Shown piece after piece: positions 35,899 through 44,558 of a DNA stretch of 64,000 nt; position 1 is the first letter of the stretch; every line of letters begins with the position of its first letter. The notes below the pieces were generated by a model that saw nothing but the letters and a program-made list of their open reading frames with translations, was not told the origin of the DNA and did not search any database. Both the position numbers and the translations under genes were made by a program. The stretch is from NCBI GenBank assembly GCA_934661375.1, contig CAKUJH010000014.1, forward strand, positions 1 to 64,000, given 5' to 3'. The stretch is from an uncultured Victivallales bacterium (GTDB taxonomy: Bacteria; Verrucomicrobiota; Lentisphaeria; Victivallales; UBA1829).

Positions 35899-36585
35899 AT
35901 GTTTTTTGATCCGGTTTATCTGATTTTTGCCATTCCCGGTCTGATTGCCGCGGGACTGGCATCGCTGTATACTCATTCGATGTTTGCGGAATATTCGCGG
36001 AAACGGGCATCTTCGGGCATGACCGGGGCGGAAGCCGCGGCGCGGATGCTCCGGCGGGCGGGAATCACGGATGTACGCATCGAACGGGTGGACGGTTTTC
36101 TGAGCGACCATTATGATCCGTCCAGCCGGACTCTGCGGCTGTCGCCCAAAGTGTACGGTTCGGATTCCCTGGCGGCGATCGGGGTGGCGTGTCATGAAGC
36201 CGGTCACGCCCTGCAGGACGCCGCGGGGTATGCGCCGCTGGGACTGCGCAGCGTACTGGTGCCGGTTACCAATATTTCCTCTTATCTGTCTTACGGCGTG
36301 ATTCTGCTGGGCTTTCTGCTGCAGTCTTCGGGAATGGTGATGTTCGGGGCAATTCTGTTCAGCGCGGTGGTGCTGTTTTCCATTGTAACGCTGCCGGTGG
36401 AATGGGATGCCAGTGCGCGCGCCAAAAAACTGATGGTGTCATCGGGGATTGTTTCGGAATATGAACGGGACGGCGCGGCGAAAGTCCTGAATGCCGCATT
36501 CCTGACGTATGTTGCGGCAGTGTTGAGTTCGCTGATGACTCTGCTGTATTATGTGTTCCGTGCGGCGGGCATGGACCGGGATTGA
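35899..36585 (+). CDS. Membrane zinc metallopeptidase (YugP-like)
   Basis: The 228-residue integral membrane protein has an N-terminal helix, the zinc motif HEAGHAL (around residues 97-103) and two to three C-terminal helices after VPVTNISSYLSYGVILLGFL, a layout typical of the YugP-type neutral metallopeptidases. A third zinc ligand is likely in LPVEWDASARA. ATG 35899 has AAGGAGG 7 bases upstream; the longer upstream frame is antisense to the neighbour. Substrates are unknown. Confidence 0.87.
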   Translation: MFFDPVYLIFAIPGLIAAGLASLYTHSMFAEYSRKRASSGMTGAEAAARMLRRAGITDVRIERVDGFLSDHYDPSSRTLRLSPKVYGSDSLAAIGVACHEAGHALQDAAGYAPLGLRSVLVPVTNISSYLSYGVILLGFLLQSSGMVMFGAILFSAVVLFSIVTLPVEWDASARAKKLMVSSGIVSEYERDGAAKVLNAAFLTYVAAVLSSLMTLLYYVFRAAGMDRD

Positions 36586-36621
36586 GATTTCCTTATCATT
36601 ATTATATATAGAGGTGTACAC

Positions 36622-37071
36622 ATGAAAGACTGCATTTTCTGCAAAATCATCTCGGGAGAAATCCCGTCGCGCAAAATTTACGAGGACGATCTGGTCTATG
36701 CGTTCATGGATATCGGACCGATCAATTACGGGCATACGCTGGTGATTCCGAAGGAACATCATGTCAGTTCGTCGACCATTCCGGAAGCCACAGCGGGACG
36801 GATGTTCCGGGTGGGTTCGCGTATCGGCGTTGCGCTGAAACGCGCGCTGGATGCGGATGCGTTCAACCTGCATCTGGCGGACGGAACCTGCGCCGGACAG
36901 GTGGTCATGCATGCGCATCTGCATGTGGTGCCGCGCAGCGCGGATGACGGTTTCCACTGGAACTGGCGTCAGCTGAAATATGAATCCGATGCGGCGGCGG
37001 ACGAAACAGCCGAAAAAATCCGCAAGGCGTTCAAGCTGGAAAAAGTGTTCACGTTTAAATCGCAGGACTGA
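36622..37071 (+). CDS. HIT-family nucleotide hydrolase/transferase
   Basis: The 149-residue protein opens with DCIFCKIISGEIPS and has the histidine triad in VMHAHLHVVPR (around residues 95-105). These are HinT/HIT features for hydrolysis of purine nucleotide phosphoramidates or dinucleotides. GAGGTG precedes the ATG. The two Cys of CIFCK with His50s suggest the zinc-binding subgroup. Confidence 0.9.
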   Translation: MKDCIFCKIISGEIPSRKIYEDDLVYAFMDIGPINYGHTLVIPKEHHVSSSTIPEATAGRMFRVGSRIGVALKRALDADAFNLHLADGTCAGQVVMHAHLHVVPRSADDGFHWNWRQLKYESDAAADETAEKIRKAFKLEKVFTFKSQD

Positions 37072-37082
37072 CTGCTGCCGAC

Positions 37083-37970
37083 ATGAACGAAGAAGGATTT
37101 GTCAGAAAGCTCACGGCATTGTTTCCGCAGTCACCGGATGTGAAAGCCGGTCCGGGCGACGACTGCGCGGTGCTGGATACGGGGATGCCGGATCTGCTGC
37201 TTGCCGCGGTGGATCAGGTGATTACGGATGTGCATTACTGCAAGGGGTGTCCGCCCGCCGCAATTGCGGGAAAACTGCTCCGCCGGAATGTCAGCGACAT
37301 CGCGTCCATGGGGGGGATTCCGACTCATGCGCTGCTGTCTCTTGCGGTCAACCCGATGTCGGAGGAGTGGCTGACGCAGTTTCATGAAGCGATGGCGGCG
37401 GAAGCCGGGGTGTACGGAGTCTCCATCATCGGCGGGGATATGGCGCGTCTGTTTGTGCCGGGGGAGGTGCTGTCGCTTTCCATTCTCGGACGGGTGGAAC
37501 GCGGCAGACTGTGTCTGCGTTCCGGCGCAAAACCGGGCGACTGGCTGTTCGCAACCGGCTGTTTCGGCAATTCTTTTCTTTCGGAACATCATCTGACATT
37601 CCGTCCGCGGCTGAAGGAAGCGCGTTTTCTGGCGGGGGATTACACCTGCACCATGCAGGACGTCAGCGACGGTCTGCTCAAAGACGCCGCCCGCATGGCG
37701 GAGGCGTCCGGACTGGCATTGAAGCTGTTTCCGGAAAAAATACCGCTGCGCACCGGGGCGACTCCGGAAGGGGCGTTGACGGACGGCGAAGATTACGAGC
37801 TGCTGTTCGCCGTGCCGGACCGTTTGCGGCCGCAGCTGGAACACAACTGGCCGTTTGCGGAAACGCAGCTGTCGTGCATCGGACAATTCGCCGCAGGGAA
37901 GCCGGGGGAAGTTTCCGGAGTGGAACTGCATTCTGAAAAACACAACACAGGATATGATCATTTTCAATGA
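37083..37970 (+). CDS. thiL: Thiamine-monophosphate kinase
   Basis: ThiL phosphorylates thiamine monophosphate to the active cofactor. The 295-residue protein has the expected order: GPGDDCAVLD near residue 23, AVDQVITDVHY, RRNVSDIASMGGIPTHAL, IIGGDMAR, MQDVSDGLLKDAARMAE and GEDYELLFAVP. tsaE overlaps its end by four bases (ATGA). No other thi genes are nearby. Confidence 0.93.
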   Translation: MNEEGFVRKLTALFPQSPDVKAGPGDDCAVLDTGMPDLLLAAVDQVITDVHYCKGCPPAAIAGKLLRRNVSDIASMGGIPTHALLSLAVNPMSEEWLTQFHEAMAAEAGVYGVSIIGGDMARLFVPGEVLSLSILGRVERGRLCLRSGAKPGDWLFATGCFGNSFLSEHHLTFRPRLKEARFLAGDYTCTMQDVSDGLLKDAARMAEASGLALKLFPEKIPLRTGATPEGALTDGEDYELLFAVPDRLRPQLEHNWPFAETQLSCIGQFAAGKPGEVSGVELHSEKHNTGYDHFQ

Positions 37971-38404
37971 AAAAAGAATATTACACACATTCCGCAGAGG
38001 AAACGCGCGAACTGGCGCGCCGGATTGCCCGGAAAACTCCCAATGGCACGGTGTTCACTCTGGATGGAAATTTAGGAGCCGGGAAAACGGTTTTCGCCTC
38101 CGGTTTTGCCGCCGGACTGGGAATCACGGAACCGGTGTCCAGCCCTACGTTCACCATTGTTCAGGAATACCCTTATGCCGGTGGCATGTTCTTTCATCTG
38201 GATCTGTACCGGATCGACAATACGGAAGCGGCTCTGGCATTCGGCATAGATGAATTTCTTTATGCTTCCGATGCGATTACGCTGGTTGAATGGCCGGAAC
38301 GCATTGATCCGAAACTCTATCCCGCCGGCACGGTTCATGTGGTGATCGAAAGGACTCCGGCGGAAGGAGAAAGAAAAATCGTGATAGACGGCGCGGCTGA
38401 GTGA
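37967..38404 (+). CDS. tsaE: tRNA threonylcarbamoyladenosine biosynthesis ATPase
   Basis: TsaE is the ATPase partner of TsaB/TsaD in making t6A37 on ANN-decoding tRNAs. The 145-residue protein has Walker A GNLGAGKT (about residues 34-41), SSPTFTIVQEY, and HLDLYRID and EWPERI further on. It is coupled to thiL; tsaB and tsaD are not in the window. Confidence 0.93.
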   Translation: MKKEYYTHSAEETRELARRIARKTPNGTVFTLDGNLGAGKTVFASGFAAGLGITEPVSSPTFTIVQEYPYAGGMFFHLDLYRIDNTEAALAFGIDEFLYASDAITLVEWPERIDPKLYPAGTVHVVIERTPAEGERKIVIDGAAE

Positions 38405-38444
38405 CAGTACAGACCCGAAAAACAGGGAACGAGGAGTTGTTGAA

Positions 38445-39131
38445 ATGAAATATTTTTTACTGATGATTGCAGGCGTGTGTTTGTTTCTGCTGAACGGATG
38501 CGTGACGGTGTGCGAAACAGAATCACCGGCATTGACCGCAAAATTTTCACCCGAAACCCGATTGCGCCTGGAAGGATTTCAGCTGATGATCTGGCAGGCG
38601 ACACAGCGGCATGTCGGACATTCCTCGGCAGCAGTCTATGATTACAGAACCAACAGCTGGACTACTGGAAGCGGTTCGTATTCCGGCACGACCTATGACC
38701 ATGTGCCGGACGAGCAGTTTTCATCCATCGTAACAGATGTATTTGAACTTTCCGGTGCAAATATAAGAACGGATACTCCGGATTTGACCATTGAAGGAAG
38801 AATCGGCGGCGGGCATTACATCTGGAGTTCTCCGGCAATGTGGTATCGCGACGTCCCGATTTTCATTGTTACGCTCTGCACTTTCGGTATGGCAATAAGC
38901 AGCGAACGCGAAAATGATGTAAGACTGATCGTTTACGGCAAGAACGGCAGAAGACTCAAAGAATATTATGCCAGTGCAAAGTATCATGCCGCCGTAATTG
39001 GATTTCCGTTTGCATCGTTTGCAAATGAAAAAATATATGATGCATACGAGGACCGGATGGCGACAAAATTTGCTCTTATCCAGTGTGTTAATGCGTTTAT
39101 TCAGGATTGGAATAACGGTTTTTTTCAATGA
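38445..39131 (+). CDS. Predicted lipoprotein of unknown function
   Basis: The 228-residue product begins MKYFLLMIAGVCLFLLNGC, a signal peptide with lipobox LNGC (Cys19). A second hydrophobic segment (RDVPIFIVTLCTFGMAI) around residue 144 could be a membrane helix. The domain between them resembles small outer-membrane lipoproteins that form beta-alpha folds, but I recognise no family. GAGGAG precedes the ATG. Confidence 0.75.
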   Translation: MKYFLLMIAGVCLFLLNGCVTVCETESPALTAKFSPETRLRLEGFQLMIWQATQRHVGHSSAAVYDYRTNSWTTGSGSYSGTTYDHVPDEQFSSIVTDVFELSGANIRTDTPDLTIEGRIGGGHYIWSSPAMWYRDVPIFIVTLCTFGMAISSERENDVRLIVYGKNGRRLKEYYASAKYHAAVIGFPFASFANEKIYDAYEDRMATKFALIQCVNAFIQDWNNGFFQ

Positions 39132-39324
39132 GATTTCGACGGAGCGGCTTGTCTGCCGGCGCGACTGCCGAAAGTCCGGAAATCGAAAATTTTCATAAAA
39201 ACGCAATTATGTTTTGAGCGTGAGCAGTGTATGGAAAAGCTATTGTTTTTACCAACTGCGGACTTTTGGCAGTGCCGTCTGCCGCCGCAAACCTGAAAAA
39301 GTGATGAAAAATCCGAAAAAAATC

Positions 39325-39352
39325 TTGAAAATGGATTTTTCAATGCTATGGT
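39325..39352 (+). promoter_or_regulatory. Promoter for TRL-like lipoprotein gene
   Basis: TTGAAA (39325-39330) and TATGGT (39347-39352), spacer 16. The 274-base gap between the two lipoprotein genes holds nothing else convincing. Confidence 0.5.
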
Positions 39353-39405
39353 AACGGCAGAAGGCGGCATGAGGCTGTCTTCAAAAACAAATAAAGGAGA
39401 TTTAT

Positions 39406-39801
39406 ATGAAAAAGTCCCTTCTTCTGGCAGGAGGTGCGGTTCTCGCATCTGTAATTCTTTCCGGATGTGCCGGTGTTTCCGTCAATCAGGGCGCACCGGG
39501 TGCGGTTTCCATGGGGCCGAATTTCTACTCTGAATATTCTGCCAACTCCATGATTTCGCCCTACACCGGAGCTTACACTGTTGTCAAACGCGATGTGAAA
39601 GCCTCAGCTGAACTGAAAAGTTTCTTCACCTGCATCACCATGGGTGACATTTCCTATGAAACTCTGAAGGCCAAAGCTCTGGCTCAGGCTCCCGGCGCAC
39701 AGGATCTCATTGAAGTCAAGATGGACTACAAAGTCAACACCATTTTGGGCGTCAACACTGTTACCGCCAACATGACCGCTACGGCAGTCAAATACAAATA
39801 A
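39406..39801 (+). CDS. TRL-like family lipoprotein
   Basis: The 131-residue product has a lipoprotein signal with lipobox LSGC (Cys21). The mature part resembles the TRL-like family: an early GAYTVVKRDVKAS stretch, a mid segment GDISYETLKAKALAQ and a terminal VDYK-like DYKVNTILGVNTVTANMTAT. These small proteins have no known biochemical role. AAGGAGA precedes the ATG and a strong terminator follows, so it is a single-gene unit. Confidence 0.7.
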   Translation: MKKSLLLAGGAVLASVILSGCAGVSVNQGAPGAVSMGPNFYSEYSANSMISPYTGAYTVVKRDVKASAELKSFFTCITMGDISYETLKAKALAQAPGAQDLIEVKMDYKVNTILGVNTVTANMTATAVKYK

Positions 39802-39832
39802 TCACGTTTGTATTCATTTTATAGTCGCTGAA

Positions 39833-39865
39833 AAGAAACCCGGATAATTCCGGGTTTCTTTTTTT
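39833..39865 (+). terminator. Rho-independent terminator
   Basis: The 11-bp stem AAGAAACCCGG/CCGGGTTTCTT (39833-39843, 39850-39860) with a 6-base loop leads into seven T. Confidence 0.92.
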
Positions 39866-39882
39866 CTGCATACAGCACAGAA

Positions 39883-40308
39883 TCAGCGCGGGGGCAGGGA
39901 AATGTCTTCCCCGTTTGCACCGTAGAAATTTTTCGGAATCTTGCCGCTTGCCTGATCTGTAATCAGACGGATAGTCCAGTCGGCACGGTTGTCGGACAAT
40001 AATTTTCCGGAACGCTGCAGCATCAGTACCCGGTAATTCGGCAGATTCCAGCGCACGGTCAGATGTCCTTCCTTGTATCCGGTGTAACGGACATGAAAAT
40101 CCGGTTTCCCGGTTTGAATCAGCGAACGTTCTTCTTCGGTGATTTTGAGTTTCCTTGCCTTGGAGATGAACCGCCGTACATGGGCGGTAACGGCATCTTC
40201 CTCCGCCGGCGTCAGACGGTCTTTCTGTGAAATTTCGTAATCGGCGGAACAGCTGCAGAGCAGGGCGGACATTCCCAGGGTCAGGGACAGAAAAATATTG
40301 CGGAACAT
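39883..40308 (-). CDS. Small predicted lipoprotein
   Basis: The 141-residue product begins with a signal peptide and a lipobox-like LCSC near residue 20. The mature part has a Lys/Arg-rich helix (AVTAHVRRFISKARKLKI) and no recognised domain. It starts one base after the phosphoesterase stop and probably belongs to the same transcript. Confidence 0.7.
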   Translation of the reverse strand: MFRNIFLSLTLGMSALLCSCSADYEISQKDRLTPAEEDAVTAHVRRFISKARKLKITEEERSLIQTGKPDFHVRYTGYKEGHLTVRWNLPNYRVLMLQRSGKLLSDNRADWTIRLITDQASGKIPKNFYGANGEDISLPPR

Positions 40309-40309
40309 G

Positions 40310-41782
40310 TCATTTCTCCTTTTTTACCGGATATTCCCGGACCAGATATTCCCGCAGAATTTCGCGGACCGGTTCCGGGTAAAAATGTTTTTTCTTGTTC
40401 TGTACGATGCGGTTCAATTCCGGCCAGCGCGAATTGCCGCCGGAACAGGCAAATGAACTGAAGGCGCAGAGATACAGTTCATCTGAGTTCAGTTCTCCGC
40501 CTCCGGAAAGTTTCACGGTTTCAATTTTCCCCCGGTTCATCCGAAATTCCAGACCGTCCGGCGGCAGAAATGCCCGGTTTTTCCGCAGATTCTTCAACTG
40601 TTCCTCCAGAACAGCAAGACATTCCCGTCCGGTCAGTTCGAGTGTTTCGATGTGGTCGTCGTACGGCATCAGCAGATAAATATGCCGCAGAGTCAGAATG
40701 CCGGGATTCTTCCGGTAACGGCTGCCGCTGTCGAAGAATACAATCTGCGCGCCGGTATGCGCCCGGACGGCATCGGCAAAGAGCCGGGTCGCCGGATTGG
40801 AATGCTCGCCTTTTTCCAGCGGACGGAGCGCAAACGGCAGCCTGGCAATTTCGGTTTGCGCGGAACGTTCTGTGCGTTTCAGCAGCGGAGCCAGCAGACG
40901 GGCGGTTTCCGGATGTTCCGGCGTACGTGGACTGGTGAAAACCAGACGGGTCTTCAGAGAGGTTATTCTCCGCTGAACGTCATCATACACCAAATCCGCC
41001 ACGGCGATTCCTCCGGCGAGGGGCGGCGGCTGCATCCGCCAGGAACTGCGTCCCAGCGGTTTGCCGGCTTCCTGCTGATGGGAATGTCCGCTCAGCACCA
41101 GATCAATCTGCGGGTATTCCCGGATCAGGTCGTACAGATTGCAGCGAGGTTCCAGCGGCGTATATTCGCCGGCGTGAACTGCCAGCACAATCGCTTCCGG
41201 TTTAGCACGCATGATTTCCGGCATTATCCGTTTCATTTCTCCGGAAACGGAAAGAATCCGGATTCTGCCCAGCACCTGCTTCGGAAACATGGCAGGCAGG
41301 GAAGGGTAGGCAATTCCGATTACGGCAATGTTCAGACCGTTTCTGCGGATCATTTTCCACGCGCAGACCGGTGCTTCCCGCCAGTCCAGATTGAGGGCGC
41401 ACACGCTGCCGCGGAACTGGCGCAGGGCAGACAGCAGGGCGCCGGAACCGAATTCAAAATCATGGTTGCCCGGCACAAAAACATCATAGGACATGCTGTT
41501 CAGAAAACGGATCATCATTTCGCGCCCGGCAGGAAACAGCATGGGGTATGACCCCTGAATCAGATCTCCGCAGTCGATGCGCAGGGATTTTTCCATGCCG
41601 CCCGCATCGCGGATTTCCTGCTCAATCACTGCCGCGGTACGTGCCAGCTGTCCGCTTTCCATTTTCCCGTGCAGGTCGGACGTCTGAATGATCCGCAACG
41701 GGATTTCCCTGCCGGAAACTCCGCAGAAAAGCAGCATCAGAAACAGGAACAGCTGTAATTTTTCAGACGTTGAAATTTGCAT
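40310..41782 (-). CDS. 5'-nucleotidase/2',3'-cyclic phosphodiesterase-like periplasmic phosphoesterase (UshA family)
   Basis: The 490-residue protein has a signal peptide (FLFLMLLFCGVSG) and a calcineurin-type metallophosphoesterase domain: QTSDLHGK (D-x-H), RIDCGDLIQGS (GD), VPGNHDFEFG (GNHD) and LVLSGHSHQ (GHxH). The C-terminal half matches the UshA substrate domain (NPATRLFADAVRAHTGAQIVF, LLMPYDDHIETLELTGREC). It would hydrolyse nucleotides outside the inner membrane. The start lies 20 bases inside the DUF89 gene with no clear ribosome site, suggesting coupling. Confidence 0.87.
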   Translation of the reverse strand: MQISTSEKLQLFLFLMLLFCGVSGREIPLRIIQTSDLHGKMESGQLARTAAVIEQEIRDAGGMEKSLRIDCGDLIQGSYPMLFPAGREMMIRFLNSMSYDVFVPGNHDFEFGSGALLSALRQFRGSVCALNLDWREAPVCAWKMIRRNGLNIAVIGIAYPSLPAMFPKQVLGRIRILSVSGEMKRIMPEIMRAKPEAIVLAVHAGEYTPLEPRCNLYDLIREYPQIDLVLSGHSHQQEAGKPLGRSSWRMQPPPLAGGIAVADLVYDDVQRRITSLKTRLVFTSPRTPEHPETARLLAPLLKRTERSAQTEIARLPFALRPLEKGEHSNPATRLFADAVRAHTGAQIVFFDSGSRYRKNPGILTLRHIYLLMPYDDHIETLELTGRECLAVLEEQLKNLRKNRAFLPPDGLEFRMNRGKIETVKLSGGGELNSDELYLCAFSSFACSGGNSRWPELNRIVQNKKKHFYPEPVREILREYLVREYPVKKEK

Positions 41783-42629
41783 GGAGAATCTGTGCGCTTC
41801 CTGGTTTGACGTTGCCGAGTTTCCGTATGATTACCGGACATTTCGCCCGAAGGAGCCAGACGATCGGACGGTCTGTTCCGCAGAGTGTTTCATAGTTTCC
41901 CTGACCCTTGGAAATGATGAGGTCGGCGGAATGGAAGGCTTCGGTAAATTCCGGCGAGGTCCGCCGCAAATCAATGCCGGGAGTGTCGTCGCCGGTGTCG
42001 ATCAGCCGTGCGGACGCCTGAGTCAGTCCGGACTCTGTGGCTTCGCGGCGTGTAACATCATTCAGAACCGGTTTGCCGCGTACCGCAACGGTGGTTCTGT
42101 TTCCGAAAAATCGAATCAGCTGCGAATCGAAAACCGCTTCTCCGCAGTTGTCCGTGATATACAGAATCCGTTGGGCTTTATCCAATGTCCGGCGGAAAAT
42201 TTCCAGTTCATTACGGTTGATTTCACCGTTCAGGATTTCGGCAATGCGTTCACGGGCGGTATTCAGGTCGAACGCCGTGTTGACCCCGTAATCAATGATG
42301 TTTCCGGCAATGGCAAGGCGTACGCCGGCTTCCAGCGGATCGGAAAATTTTTTCAGCTCCGCCGCGAGTGTCGGCAGCAGTTCTTTCGCACAGACGGTGG
42401 AACGGTCCTTTTCCTGCCGGAAGGGATCGGCTTCGCCGGTATATTTCCGGATGACTTCATAGACTTTGCGTGCATTGACCGGCGGGGCATCCTGAAAATC
42501 GGAATCGGCAATTGTCCGCAGCACGGCACGGCAGAGCGCATCTGCCCGGTCTTCGGGCAAAGCAAAGCGCCGGGTCAGAAACAATGCCGCCCGTTCATAA
42601 CATAAAATACATTCCGGATCCGTTTTCAT
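41763..42629 (-). CDS. DUF89 family damage-control phosphatase
   Basis: ATG 42629 (AAGGAT upstream) gives 288 residues. The CxxC near the start (DPECILCYERAA), ILYITDNCGEAVFDSQLI, the basic RGKPVLNDVTRREA and the late LIISKGQGNYETL are DUF89 hallmarks. Known members are metal-dependent phosphatases for damaged sugar phosphates and related metabolites; the exact substrate is not readable. It heads the transcript that includes the nucleotidase and the small lipoprotein. Confidence 0.87.
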   Translation of the reverse strand: MKTDPECILCYERAALFLTRRFALPEDRADALCRAVLRTIADSDFQDAPPVNARKVYEVIRKYTGEADPFRQEKDRSTVCAKELLPTLAAELKKFSDPLEAGVRLAIAGNIIDYGVNTAFDLNTARERIAEILNGEINRNELEIFRRTLDKAQRILYITDNCGEAVFDSQLIRFFGNRTTVAVRGKPVLNDVTRREATESGLTQASARLIDTGDDTPGIDLRRTSPEFTEAFHSADLIISKGQGNYETLCGTDRPIVWLLRAKCPVIIRKLGNVKPGSAQILHANFNV

Positions 42630-42654
42630 GCTGTCATCCTTGTTGCAGACAGGT

Positions 42655-42683
42655 AAAATACCGCCGTATTTCCGAAAAGTCAA
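42655..42683 (-). promoter_or_regulatory. Promoter for DUF89-nucleotidase transcript
   Basis: On the minus strand, TTGACT (42683-42678) and TATTTT (42660-42655) with a 17-base spacer, about 25 bases before the start codon. Confidence 0.55.
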
Positions 42684-42788
42684 GGCTCATTGTTCCGGAT
42701 TCTCCGAAGGTTTGGCATCAGGACTGTTCCGGCAAAGTACGGAATACGGATTTTCCGGTAAAAACCGGATTTTTTTTCCTGCGTCCCG

Positions 42789-42816
42789 TTGCATTCACGC
42801 GAAGGACATGTATATT
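42789..42816 (+). promoter_or_regulatory. Candidate icd promoter
   Basis: TTGCAT (42789-42794) and TATATT (42811-42816), spacer 16, about 40 bases upstream of icd. Confidence 0.45.
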
Positions 42817-42855
42817 TTGTGCAGTCAGAACGGAAAAGATTGCAAGGAGAAAGTT

Positions 42856-44109
42856 ATGGCTTACGATAAGATCAAAGTTCCCGCAGGAGAAAAAATCACC
42901 CTCAAATCCGAAGGTGTGCTGAATGTTCCCGACAACCCGATCATCACTTATATTGAAGGCGATGGAACGGGTCCGGATATTACCGCCGCGTCCATGAAAA
43001 TCTGGAATGCCGCAGTGGAAAAAGCATACGGCGGCAAACGCAGGATCGCCTGGATGGAAGTTTTTGCCGGCGAAAAAGCCAACCGGGTTTACGGGGAAGG
43101 CACCTGGCTGCCGGAGGAAACGGTGGAAGCCATCCGCGAGCACCGCATTGCCATCAAAGGTCCGCTGACGACTCCGGTCGGGAAGGGCATCCGCTCCCTC
43201 AACGTGGCATTGCGCCAGAATCTTGATCTGTATGTCTGCCTTCGTCCGGTGCGCCATTTCACCGGCGTGCCTTCTCCGGTCAGGAATCCGGAACTGACCG
43301 ACATGGTGGTGTTCCGTGAAAACACCGAGGACATTTACGCAGGAATTGAATGGGCGTCCGGCACTCCGGAAGTGAAGAAAGTCATTGATTTTCTGCAGAA
43401 CGAAATGAAGGTGAACAAAATCCGTTTCCCTGAAACCAGCGCCATCGGCATCAAACCGGTTTCCAGAGAGGGAAGCGAACGCCTGATCCGCGCCGCCATC
43501 CAGTATGCCATTGCCAATAACCGCAAAAGCGTTACGCTGGTTCACAAAGGCAACATCATGAAATTCACCGAAGGCGGTTTCAAGGAATGGGGTTATGCGC
43601 TCGCCAAACGTGAATTCGGCGACAAAGTGGTCGCCTGGGCGGATTGCGACGGCAAGGTGCCGGAAGGCAAAATCCTCATCAAGGACTGTATCTGCGATGC
43701 GTTCCTCCAGCAGATTCTGACCCGTCCCGCGGAATATGATGTGATCGCCACCATGAACCTCAACGGCGATTATGTGTCCGACGCCCTTGCCGCATGTGTC
43801 GGCGGAATCGGCATTGCTCCCGGCGCCAACATCAATTACATGACCGGCATGGCGGTTTTCGAAGCCACGCACGGCACTGCGCCGAAATATGCCGGCATGG
43901 ATAAAGTCAATCCTTCTTCTCTGGCTCTTTCCGGGGAAATGCTGCTGCGGTTCATCGGCTGGAATGAAGCTGCCGACCTGGTCACGCGCGGCATTGAAAA
44001 CGCCATTGCCGATAAACAGGTTACGTACGATTTCGCGCGTCTGATGGACGGTGCTGTGGAACTTTCCTGTTCCGGCTTCGCCAATGCCGTGGTCGAACGT
44101 ATGCGGTGA
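42856..44109 (+). CDS. icd: NADP-dependent isocitrate dehydrogenase
   Basis: This TCA-cycle enzyme oxidises isocitrate to 2-oxoglutarate. ATG 42856 has AAGGAGA upstream and gives 417 residues, matching the E. coli type. Key features are IEGDGTGPDI, the phosphorylatable Ser region RSLNVALRQNLDLYVCLRPVR, FRENTEDIYAGIEW, the metal-site loop NLNGDYVSDALAACVGG and the cofactor loop ATHGTAPKYAG. A GNAT gene begins 4 bases after its stop. Confidence 0.95.
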   Translation: MAYDKIKVPAGEKITLKSEGVLNVPDNPIITYIEGDGTGPDITAASMKIWNAAVEKAYGGKRRIAWMEVFAGEKANRVYGEGTWLPEETVEAIREHRIAIKGPLTTPVGKGIRSLNVALRQNLDLYVCLRPVRHFTGVPSPVRNPELTDMVVFRENTEDIYAGIEWASGTPEVKKVIDFLQNEMKVNKIRFPETSAIGIKPVSREGSERLIRAAIQYAIANNRKSVTLVHKGNIMKFTEGGFKEWGYALAKREFGDKVVAWADCDGKVPEGKILIKDCICDAFLQQILTRPAEYDVIATMNLNGDYVSDALAACVGGIGIAPGANINYMTGMAVFEATHGTAPKYAGMDKVNPSSLALSGEMLLRFIGWNEAADLVTRGIENAIADKQVTYDFARLMDGAVELSCSGFANAVVERMR

Positions 44110-44113
44110 AATC

Positions 44114-44533
44114 ATGAACGCCGCCGCTCCGGATGAGGTGATTTACCGCGTTCCTGCGGAAATCCCTCCGGATGAAGCTGCCGCGCTTTATGTCGAAGCC
44201 GGCTGGATGGAAACGCCCGATACGGAAACGGTCGCCGCCATGCTGAAAGGTTCATTCGCGGTTTCCGCTGCCTTTCACCAGGGACGTCTGATCGGTTTCA
44301 TGCGGGCGTTTTCGGACGGAGTGAGCGATGCGTATCTGCTGGATCTGGTGGTTCATGCCCCGTTCCGCAAACACGGAACAGGCAGGCAGATCCTCCGGAA
44401 TCTGACGGACTATCTGAAACAGCGCGGCATAGACTGGGTTCTTTGCATCGGTGCGCCGGGGACGGAGAAATTCTATTCCCGGACAGACGCCGGAGCAATG
44501 AACGGGTATACGCCGTATCGTTTCCCAACTTGA
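44114..44533 (+). CDS. GNAT-family N-acetyltransferase
   Basis: ATG 44114 gives 139 residues. The acetyl-CoA site motif is LDLVVHAPFRKHGTGRQILR (about residues 73-92, R/Q-x-x-G-x-G/A type), followed by the usual beta-bulge (WVLCIGAPGTEKFYSR). The substrate is unknown. It is likely co-transcribed with icd and the DUF2156 gene. Confidence 0.85.
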   Translation: MNAAAPDEVIYRVPAEIPPDEAAALYVEAGWMETPDTETVAAMLKGSFAVSAAFHQGRLIGFMRAFSDGVSDAYLLDLVVHAPFRKHGTGRQILRNLTDYLKQRGIDWVLCIGAPGTEKFYSRTDAGAMNGYTPYRFPT

Positions 44534-44558
44534 AATATGATTACGACGGGGGAACACT